Below, in pieces: positions 44,994-53,446 of a stretch of 64,000 nt of DNA. The notes beneath the pieces were generated by a model. That model was not told the origin of the DNA, made no database searches, and saw only the letters and a list, made by a program, of their open reading frames with translations. How positions within the stretch are numbered: position 1 is the stretch's first letter; each line of letters starts with the position of its first letter. A program made the position numbers and the translations under genes. The stretch is taken from assembly GCA_015680685.1 (NCBI GenBank), contig MNCI01035702.1:36417-100416 (forward strand), read 5' to 3'. Source of the stretch: Gnetum montanum. Its lineage: Eukaryota > Streptophyta > Gnetopsida > Gnetales > Gnetaceae.

Positions 44994-46139
44994 GCTTGTG
45001 AGGGAGTTGTTTGCATGGTCATTTTTACTTTTGCTAACCTTTGACCTCTCATTGGGATAGTTAGAGAGGGTCACTGCAAAAAAGCTGATGTGCCCTTTGT
45101 TTCAAGCACACTTTTTTTTTTTTTGTTTTTTTCATGAGCTTTTGCTCTTTTATGCTTTTCTTTTGCTGTTTTTCCGTTTACATTTGCAAACAAGCTTGTC
45201 GCAGGACAGGCGTTTCTTTCCCAGGATGAGTTGCATTACATCCACGTGGGGATTTAACCTACCTATAGATGCTTCCCATGTAGCGAGTTGCATTACACGC
45301 ATCATGGACTTTGTAGTTGGGCATATGGAAGGGCTTTACAAGAATCAGGAAAATTCATAAAAGATGTGAGAGTGAGAATTGCAGGTGTAAGGAACGAGGT
45401 AAAGGAGGTTAAGGGGGAGGATGTGCACTTTGAAGTGGCTAAGCTAGTCAGGATGACCACCTTGGAATGATGTAGTGTCCTGCCTCCGTGGCAAAATGCA
45501 CCTTTGACTGACGCCTCTTCAATATGTATCTTGCAAAAATAATAGAGAGCAAACCAGAAGAAACAACCATGATGCAAAACAAAGGCAAAGGTCTTGCTTG
45601 CTTTGAATGCTGCTGGAATAACAAATGTTGTTGCTGAGCCATTCGACGTCTAAACTAGAAAGGCCAACAATAGTTCTGGCAACATCCGCTTGGAGAGGTT
45701 GGCACCGAGGTAGCTAGGAATTATGGTGATGCGAGTGCTTAGGAATCCCTACCCAAGGTAAACATCATGCAATTTAGTTGTGAGATAGGCTACCCAATAG
45801 TTGAACACCTTTTGGGCTTGGGTGATGGCGGGGGTTGGAGGATAGCAACATTGTGGCTGGGCCACAATACTATTGGAACTCCAGTAGCAGGTGCTGACTA
45901 CGGAAGCTACTACCAGGGTAAAAGGCTGTGGTAGCAGTAGCTCCGGAAGGTCAGAAAGATGTCATATGAAATCTCCAAAGGATCAGCAAGATGCTAGGGG
46001 CAGCGATGTTGCACATATTCCTGAGGATGTTTTCTTAGTATTGTGAACTGCATTCGGGAACTACAACATCCCACCTCATGTTGGCGGTGTGCATGATTGC
46101 TTATTTGTAGAGTTGTGATGCATGCTAAGGACATGCCGC
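44994..46139. other. D 3' spacer, no gene
   Basis: I see no convincing frame. The Phe-rich frame at 45088 is a T-rich artefact. At 45224-45243 GGATG and CATCC flank the loop AGTTGCATTA. Near 45280-45300 the same loop lies between GCG and CACGC. These loops match the hairpin family of the C spacer. Confidence 0.45.
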
Positions 46140-46143
46140 AAAC

Positions 46144-46505
46144 CCAGTTTAAGGTCCTGGTAGACCATCTGATCTGTTGGTTTAAGGTCTCAACAGAACG
46201 TGGTGCACTAGTTTAAGGTCCTAGCAAATCACAGTGATAGTTTATCATCATAGCAGATGGTGGCTGTGCTAGTTTAAGGTTCTAGCAGACCGAAGTGCTA
46301 GTTTAACGTCATAGGGGATGGTGGATAGGCCAGTTTAAAGTCATAGTAGACCGTTTGTGCCAGTTTAACGTCGTAGCGGACGTGCTTTACCAGTTTTATG
46401 TCATGGTAGACAATCTGTGCTAGTTTATAGTCATAGCGGACTACCTTTGCCAATTTTACGTTGTAGCAGATGAGCTTTGCTAGTTTTACATCGTAGCAGA
46501 CATTT
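46144..46505. repeat. Mini-hairpin array D-iii, after integrase
   Basis: Twelve units at about 30-bp spacing, each CTAGTTTAA-like leader + 4-nt arm + 6-nt loop (CTAGCA, ATAGCG, GTAGCG) + 4-nt arm. Perfect pairs include GGTC/GACC, CATC/GATG, CGTC/GACG, TGTC/GACA and AGTC/GACT. Several others pair with G-T wobble. The first stem position takes all four bases, with its partner compensating. Confidence 0.9.
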
Positions 46506-46539
46506 TCTTACCTTGCTCATGCTTCAAATGTAGTATGGC

Positions 46540-47454
46540 TTGAGGTATGAATGATTTACAAGATTTGCGAACTCGTTACCATCTGTGTTTGCCAGCTTGA
46601 AGGCCTTATTCCTGTAGGCTTTTGTTACCATGAATGGACCTTCCTAGTTTGCTAAGAATTTGTTCACATGCTCACGAATGGCCTTGAGAATGAGGTATCC
46701 CTTCTTTATCAGTCATTGATGCAGGTTTGCATGATGCTTCTACTATTGCCTGTTCTGATAATGCTCTATGAGACCAAGTGTCTATGCACGCTCCTCCTCT
46801 ATGGAGTCGAGGTCAATGATCCTTGAATCATTGTTCTGGGCTTCGTTCATGATGTTTGACAGGATCATTCGAAGTGATGGTACTTGCAACTCAAGAGGTA
46901 ACATTGCTTCAGATCTATAAATGAGACTATAAGGTGTCTTACCTGTTGCAGTCTTGCACATCATCCCGTAAGCCCACAAGACATAGAGGATTTGTTCATG
47001 CCATTGCCTCTTGTTGTTGTTAAGAATTTTCTAGAACAAATTGATGATGGACTTGTTCATAGCTTCTACTTATCCATTTGCTTGCAGATAGTATGGCGAG
47101 GAGAATGATTACCTAATGCCAAGATTAATGCAAAAGGTTTTGGTTTCCACACTACTAAACTGTGGCCCATTGTTGGTCACAATAGTCATGGGAAGCCCAA
47201 ACCTTGTCATGATGTTGTCTAAGATGAAGTGGCAAACCTGCTATGATGTAGTCTTCCTTAGGGGAATAANGCAAGGCATTGTCTCCCATGAGCACATATT
47301 GCTGAGCATGTTTGCGGAACGCATCTCTTTGGATAGATGTCAATCTGCTTGGGGGCTTGCCATGTTGCAGGTAGGCTTTAATGTTGGCATACCACTCCTG
47401 GGTGTCCGCAGTGCTAACAGAGGCTACGTGTACCATCTGAGTGATAGGCTTCAT
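46540..47454 (-). pseudogene. pol: D integrase, with an internal assembly gap
   Basis: N-terminal part 47454-47271: EWYANIKAYLQHGKPPSRL ... AQQYVLMGDNAL. After the N at 47270 the protein resumes at IPLRKTT (47262), so the H2C2 finger and first catalytic Asp are missing. The next motif is TIVTNNGPQF (47182-47157), where the usual Asp is Asn. SPYYLQANG-stop-VEAMNK follows with the Glu kept, then ILYVLWAYGMMCKTA and a 66-codon open tail at 46979-46782. Confidence 0.82.
47270..47270. other. Contig join (N) with missing integrase sequence
   Basis: There is no flanking duplication here. The encoded protein jumps over the zinc finger and first Asp compared with element C (25150-24690), so a few hundred bases are absent. 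Confidence 0.7.
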
Positions 47455-47457
47455 ACA

Positions 47458-47820
47458 CTAGGTAATCGAAGTTAGCAAAGTTGCAAATAGGTGTGGTGGC
47501 ACATTTAACGCTAGGGTGGCCAAGGCATCTACTATGGTGTTTTCATTGCGTGGCACGTGTTGAACGTCTGTTGTTGCAAACTGTTTAAGTAAACTTTTTG
47601 CTAGGTCACAGTAGGGCTGCAGGTGTGTAGCTTTACAGGTGTAGACTTCAGCAATTTGATTCACGATGAGTTGTGAATCCCTGCGAATTGCCAGGTGTTG
47701 AATGCTTAATGCTTGGGCTACCAAGAGGCCCCTAAGTAACCCTTCGTACTTTGCCACATTGTTCGTACAAAGGAACAAAAAATGATAAGAAAAAGGTTGC
47801 ATTTCCCCTGAGGGAAACAT
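47458..47820 (-). pseudogene. pol: D second (archaeal-type) RNase H
   Basis: An open frame of 120 codons. Motifs are CTNNVAKYEGLLRGLLVAQ, IRRDSQLIVNQIAEVYTCKA and VQHVPRNENTIVDALATLA, the full pattern of the extra RNase H of Tat/Ogre elements. The Glu of the usual AEYE is Lys (AKYE); DSQ and the terminal Asp remain. It is the clearest lineage marker in the window. Confidence 0.9.
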
Positions 47821-47959
47821 AATGATGGTAGCTACACTACCTCCTCGGTGGTCGAGGCGTCATCAAAATGCAAAGTAGCTTCAAGATGTGACGGGATAGC
47901 GTTGATAGTGCTAACATGCTCATCAGGGAATTTGGGATCTATGATTGCCTGATCGTGGA

Positions 47960-48560
47960 TGGGTGAGGTTGTAAGTTACATTGCTATAGCTTGACCCTTT
48001 GTCAACGATTGGCTCACATAATGGAAATTGAATTTCGCTATTATGGCTTTCCACTGGGCTATCCTGTTGCTTTCATACAGATTGTTTGTGATAGCTCAGA
48101 GTACATTGATCTTGCAAACGATGTTAACCTTGCTATGAAATAGATAATGCCTCCATTTATTTAATGCAAAGACTAGGGCAAGGCAGTTTCTCTCCACCTC
48201 ATTGTATTTTGCTTCATACACTATCAATGCATGACTTAGATAATACACTGGAATGTCAAAGCCGTTGTCTCGTCTCTTAGATAACAGTGCTACGATAGAC
48301 ATTTCTAAGGTGGCAAGATAGACAAAGAAAGGCTTATCCCTCTATGGTGGGTACACAGTTGGGAGGTGTAAAAACTCTTTCTTCATATCATCAAAGGCTT
48401 GTTGGCATTGTATTGTCCATTCGAAGTTAATTCCCTTCTTCAGTAGATGTTACATGGGGTGTAACTTGTTAGTCAACTTTGCTATAAATCTCCTAATGAA
48501 CTGTACCCTACCTTGTAACCTGCACAATTATTTAAGGTTTGTAGGTGGCACTAGATTAAC
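47960..48560 (-). pseudogene. pol: D first RNase H and RT connection
   Basis: An open stretch at 48302-48096 reads VYYLSHALIVYEAKYNEVER followed by LVFALNKWRHYLFHSKV. This is the standard gypsy RNase H core. It is colinear with C. Confidence 0.85.
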
Positions 48561-48587
48561 TATGGCCTTGACTTTATTAGGGTTCAC

Positions 48588-49540
48588 TCATATTCCAACC
48601 TCAGATACTACAAATCCTAACATGCATCCGGTTCTCACCCCGAAGACACATGTTTTTGGGTTAAGGTGTAAATCATGCATCTGGAAATGCTTGAGGACTA
48701 CACCTAGATCATTGGGATGATCAGTGGCCTCTTTAGATTTGACTGCTATGTCATCCATGTAGTCATTCAGCGTTTTTAGGATGTAGTTGCTAAAGATGTA
48801 AGTCATGGATCTCTGGTAAGTTTCTCCGACATTCTTGAGTCCGAAGGGCATCATAGTATAATAGAAAGTACCTCATGGGGTCATGAAGGTTGTTGTTAAC
48901 TGATGCTCTGGGTTGATGCAAATTTGGTTGTAGTTGAAGAAATCATCCATGAAGGATAATAGAGCATGACTGGTCGTAGTGTCGATGAGTTGATCAATAC
49001 TCGGTAGTGGGAAGTCATCCTTGATCATGGCTTTATTCAAATTTTGGAAGTCTATACAAATTCGTATTCCTCCTATTTTCTGAGTAATCAACTACCTGGA
49101 TGAAACCAACCTGATAGAGCTTGGTGGTTTCATCCCGTACGGCTAGTGTGATCTCTGGTTTAATCTTGTAAGCCTTCTGCTTAATTGCTTTCATCTACGG
49201 ACCTAAGACAATGTTGTGTTGTATGAGCCTTGGATCTAAACCTGGCATGTCGATGTAAGACCATGCAAATACTTCAATGTTATTTTGTAGTACCTTGGCT
49301 ACATCTTTGTGCATTTGTGAATCTAGGATTGAGCTAAGCTTTAATGTTTTTATTTCCCCCCTAGATGTGGTCACAGGCATCTCAATGAGAGGGTCCTCAG
49401 TTACATCCCCAGCTTCTAAATCTAGGGCTTGGACCAGGCTTTTAGGCAAGTCTGTGGATGTTTCTAAGGACACTACAGTGCTTTATGTGGATGAATCCCA
49501 GTCTATTGACTCTGGGTTCAGTTGTCTTGCAAGCTCAGCA
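48588..49540 (-). pseudogene. pol: D reverse transcriptase
   Basis: There are three open blocks. 49473-49195 holds the N-terminus (NNIEVFAWSYIDMPGLDP). 49091-48873 holds GGIRICIDFQNLNKA and FPLPSIDQLID. 48854-48588 holds MMPFGLKNVGETYQRSM, the catalytic YMDD (48750-48761) and a connection segment. A frame break lies between blocks 2 and 3. Array D-i and the antisense gene separate it from protease. Confidence 0.9.
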
Positions 49541-49733
49541 TGTGGACCTGTCAATGCTAGGGGTGAAGAAAGATCATGGTGCATTGCCATTCTTGCTCAA
49601 CTTGCTACAATTTGATGAATGCATAGTCAAGGGATACCTGTTTGTAGCAACAGTGCATGGTAAGCATTTGTAAAGCAATAATGAGATGTGACAGTTGAAA
49701 TAACTATAAAATATGACATGAAATTTGCAACTT

Positions 49734-50070
49734 GCCAGTTTAAAGTCATAGCAGACTGCTTGGGTGCAAAAAATGTAAAACTGCTAGTTTAAGGTCTGTG
49801 CGGACCGCTAACGGGTTATTATAGCGAAACTACAAAGTATTTAGTTTAAGGTCTTTACAAACTACTAACAAGATCAAAGATACTTGTTAGAATTGCTAGT
49901 TTAAGGTCTTTACCGACTGTTAACTTGATAGAGACTATGGGTTAGAATTTGCTAGTTTAAGGTCTTTACAGATTGTCTGAATGCAAAAGTTTGAAGCTGC
50001 TAGTTTAAGGTCTTTGCAGATTATCTAGTTAGTTATTTTTGCGAAGGCCAACAACTAGTTTAAAGTGGGT
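49734..50070. repeat. Mini-hairpin array D-i, before RT and upstream of the antisense gene
   Basis: Seven units at about 60-bp spacing. Stem pairs are AGTC/GACT and GGTC/GACC (both perfect), GGTC/AACT (one mismatch), GGTC/GACT, GGTC/GATT twice (wobble), and a decayed last unit. It ends 130 bp before the TATA box of the antisense gene. Confidence 0.85.
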
Positions 50071-50202
50071 CAAAGTTTTCTGTTGGGCCCACCTGCTACA
50101 ATGAAAATAGTGCTGCTACACTATGGGAAAATACTACGCCATACGGAACGTCGCTTGTTAATCGGGGAGAGAAAATGACAAGTTCTTTTTTACTATTTTA
50201 GC

Positions 50203-50210
50203 TATAAATA
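50203..50210 (+). promoter_or_regulatory. TATA box of the D antisense gene
   Basis: TATAAATA within GCTATAAATAGGGG, 135 bp upstream of the ATG at 50345. This gives room for a start site near 50235 and a roughly 110-nt 5' UTR. It is the plant TATA consensus, on the strand opposite to gag-pol and outside any LTR. Confidence 0.65.
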
Positions 50211-50344
50211 GGGGTTTACCCCTGATAAACTTGTTATTTTCACCGTACTAGCACAGAGATTACATTCAAAGCATAGAGCGATTGTTCTAACTAAGAGAAA
50301 GGTGATTCAGTGTGGCGTCCAAGGAAGAATTGGTAACCGAAACG

Positions 50345-52226
50345 ATGGCTCCTAAGAGAGAACGCAAACAGCTAGCACTTGTCAAGGTGGACAAAGTGAA
50401 GGAGACCCTAGGATGCATGTCATAGGCATGCATTACAGTGCGAGAGGAGACCCCATTAGCCCAGTAAGTTACTACGCTATTCCCCTTTGTTTTCTCTATG
50501 CTGCGGTTATTGCTTCTACTTTCTTTGTTTTCGTTTCTACGATTTTTGTTATGCAATCTACATCTTCTCTCATTGTTTTGTTGCTATTTTGGCCATTACA
50601 CCGTCATTGTTGTTGATTCGGCTGTGACAGGTGCACAGATGCTACGCTAAGGTTACATGTAGTGTTGCCTAAACTGCCATCACTGTGGTTAGCTTGCCGA
50701 AAAAGCTTAGGTGATTTTAGCAACTCGGCATGCGAATAGCGTAACGTGTGAGCCTTAGGAGGGTTTGGCCATGCACATGATTTGACAACATAACACGTAT
50801 CTATTACGGCGTAATGCAAATCATTTTGTCAGGTAGAAGATTTTCAAAACTAGTGCAGCGCATTGAATTCTTTCTTGTCAAAAGATTTGTGTTTAGCTTT
50901 TTGTTGCTATGCTAGGCTTATTCTGCTACGCTATTGCCTTCGTGTTTTTTTGCTACGCTACATGCATGGAGAGAGTTATGCTATGCTATATGCGAATCCT
51001 ACTTGAACATGACGTTAACATTTGCAATCGTGTTATGTAGGATGGTGCTACGGCCAATCTTAATTATCCTAGAAATCGTAGGAGTCCTATGCTGCGCTAC
51101 TATTTTCCGAAAGTGGGTAAGTAAAGTGGCTATGCTAGGGTTTTAGCTTGCTACACTAGACCTCTTGAGTTGTCAAACTTTGCTACACTACTATGAATAA
51201 TGTGCTTTTACATGTGATAATAGCCTCTCACCTGAAGTGGGACCTGAAACAAGCAGTAAAGGTGGACGTCATGCCTATATTCCCACCTGAAGTGACCGAG
51301 GTGCCCCATCGCATATATGACGAGGCTAGCAAATGTGCATTGCACTTGGCACACTCCTTATGGGAGTGTAGGCATGTGAATGAAAACCTATGAAAATGGG
51401 TCCAGAGGCAAGTGAGAAAAAAGGCCAATCTAACCACAAAGGTGGAAGACCTCTATTCTAGGAACGAGTTCCTCCTAGCTCGTGATACCAACAATGGCAA
51501 TTGGTGCACGGCTGTCATAGATTATGTAAGATATTGGACGGCTGTGTGGCACAACAATGAGGCCACCCTAGAGATAATTGAGCAATAGATGCAGATGGAC
51601 TTGTTGGCTCAGAAGAACCAAGACTGGAAGGACTATAGTGCAAGAGTTTATGAGTGGGGGAAGTCCTAGAAGAATCACAAGCATATGTAAAAACTAGAAC
51701 ATGCCACCTACTGCAAACTATACTGGGATGCTTGAGTGAAGTTGTATACTCATGAAGTATTCCTGGATGCCATTGGTGCTTTTGAGGCCTACAACAAGTT
51801 CATGTAGCAAGTGATGGTCACTGAGTTACCTGAGCGGGAAGTGAATCTTCCCATAGGTGAGACTGCCATTGCCTCCTTTTCTCTGGGACCACCAAGATGG
51901 ATGGCCATCGAAAAGGAGAAAGCTACAGCAAACGTTGAACCATGCAATAGACATTGGGTAGATATTACAGAGGAGGAGGTCTGGCATCACCTCAGGATTG
52001 GATTAGATCGCATACCCCTTGAGACAGACGTGGGGTCGTCTCAAGTTAGTCACTTTCTGCAATGCAACAGTTTGTGTTTTTCTAGCTGTTACGTGTAACT
52101 CTAGTTGACTACTTTATGTTTATGGTGTAGATTCTAGATGAAGAAGCAGGGCCCCTAGATGGCGGAAATGATGATGCGGAAGAAGGTGATGCAAAGGGAA
52201 ATGATGAAGGGGAAGATGACATGTGA
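50345..52226 (+). pseudogene. Antisense multi-exon gene of element D
   Basis: It starts MAPKRERKQLALVKVDKVKE. A GTAAGT donor lies at about 50465 with an acceptor at 50631. The exon 51041-51116 encodes RPILIILEIVGVLC, with the acceptor at the same codon as in C (32186). The long exon from about 51238 to 52044 encodes PPEVTEVPHRIYDEASK, a coiled-coil-like part and QMQMDLLAQKNQDWKDY. An intron at 52045-52130 is followed by the last exon with an acidic tail (DDAEEGDAKGNDEGEDDM, stop at 52224). Middle exons present in C are absent. It has a TATA box and is flanked by hairpin arrays. A handful of stops show decay. The function is unknown. Confidence 0.72.
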
Positions 52227-52384
52227 CAACAGGGCTTTTGATTTTTGTATTCTTATGTTTTTGTAAAACTGTTGTAGACATTATCTAAGTGAAATCTTGA
52301 ATGAAAGATGGATTATGGCAAGATTGATGCTACTCTAGTTCATGCATTACGTATGTTATCCATGTGATCAGTTTCTATGTTTTT

Positions 52385-52530
52385 CGCTTTAGTTTTAGGC
52401 CATTTTGGGCCATGTGTAGTTTTAGGCCATTTCGGGCCATGGCTAGTTTTAGGCCATTTCGGGGCATGGCTAGTTTTAGGTCATTTTAGGCCATGGAGCG
52501 ATATAGTTTTAGGCCATTTCAGGCCATGGG
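52385..52530. repeat. Mini-hairpin array D-ii, after protease
   Basis: Five units about 30 bp apart: TAGTTTTA then GGCC, a loop such as ATTTCG, and GGCC. Three have perfect GGCC/GGCC stems, one is GGTC/GGCC (wobble) and one GGCC/GGGC (mismatch). It lies 160 bp beyond the antisense-gene stop. Confidence 0.88.
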
Positions 52531-52657
52531 TTAAATAGAAGGTATGTTAACGATTTTAGAAAAGTAAGTTGGTGTATCTAGTGTAGATGGATGAATGCGA
52601 AGCTAATAAGTGGTAAATGTACAAAGGATGTTAACTAGGCAGGAAGTAGTGGGGTTA

Positions 52658-53446
52658 CTACGCTATGCATAACTTCTTTCTGATCCATCGTGGATTGGGC
52701 AAGGTGTAGGGTCGAGACACTTTGCTAAGGCAATCGTCTACATCATTGCCCTCCGCTTGGAAGGGCAACTCGGCCCATGCATTCTCGTTTTCTAAGTCGG
52801 TGTGCTGGGCTAGATTTTTTGCTAAGCAGTCAGTATCTACAGAGACAAGCACTTCATTCTTGGAGGTTATGACCTCTGAGCCTTGCTCCATATCTACATT
52901 ATTTATTGCTTGCGTTGCCACCTCGTCACCGTGGATTACCACCTCCCTACCTGCATAGGGTAGATGGATCTCCTGATGTATGGGCGAAGAGATGGCCCTA
53001 AGTTGTGCGAACCATGACCTCCCCAAGATCAGGTTAAACCCAGGCATCTCTTCCACCATGATAAACATTACATTAGTGGGAAAATGGTCCCCTGCCACAA
53101 AGTCAATGTGGACTGTGCCTTTCACCACGACCCATGCCCCATTGAATGACTTTAAGCAGGATGGTGTCGTGGGTCTGATTTGGTCAACCAAACCTAGCTT
53201 ATCCACAATAGGGAATGGGATGATGTTGGTAGTAGCCCCATCATCAACGTGTACCCTTTGGATCTTATGTTGATAGACCCGAATTGCTGTAGTCACTTGA
53301 CCCTTTTCAGGGTCTTCCCTAATGGAATCATTGCAAAAAGTCAATTGGGATGGCTGCGGTTCTGTAGGCATAGAAGGAAGCATAACTAAGTGAATTGCTT
53401 TTTCTTTTGCTGGCATATTCTCATCAACTGGTATTGCCATTAACAT
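52658..53446 (-). CDS. pol: D protease region, 262 codons open
   Basis: The longest open frame in the window. It contains an aspartic-protease active-site segment VHVDDGATTNI (Asp-Asp-Gly rather than Asp-Ser/Thr-Gly). The flap/second half includes GFNLILGRSWFAQL near 52990. The C-terminal tail ends SRPYTLPNPRWIRKKLCIA. Retroviral-type proteases cleave Gag-Pol. The Met at 53446 is probably internal, because gag sequence leads into it. The stop at 52658 is followed by array D-ii, not by RT. So expression of RT would need a splice or other bypass of about 3 kb. Confidence 0.85.
   Translation of the reverse strand: MLMAIPVDENMPAKEKAIHLVMLPSMPTEPQPSQLTFCNDSIREDPEKGQVTTAIRVYQHKIQRVHVDDGATTNIIPFPIVDKLGLVDQIRPTTPSCLKSFNGAWVVVKGTVHIDFVAGDHFPTNVMFIMVEEMPGFNLILGRSWFAQLRAISSPIHQEIHLPYAGREVVIHGDEVATQAINNVDMEQGSEVITSKNEVLVSVDTDCLAKNLAQHTDLENENAWAELPFQAEGNDVDDCLSKVSRPYTLPNPRWIRKKLCIA

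Noticed and set aside
45088-45360. 90-codon frame rich in Phe and Leu
   Set aside because: It arises from a T-rich tract in the D spacer and has no counterpart in C.
46144-46505. CRISPR array
   Set aside because: Units are imperfect hairpins with variable arms, there are no unique spacers, and the context is a plant retrotransposon.
49277-49615. 112-codon plus-strand frame over D RT
   Set aside because: It is the antisense shadow of the RT N-terminal frame and lacks homology to the antisense gene.
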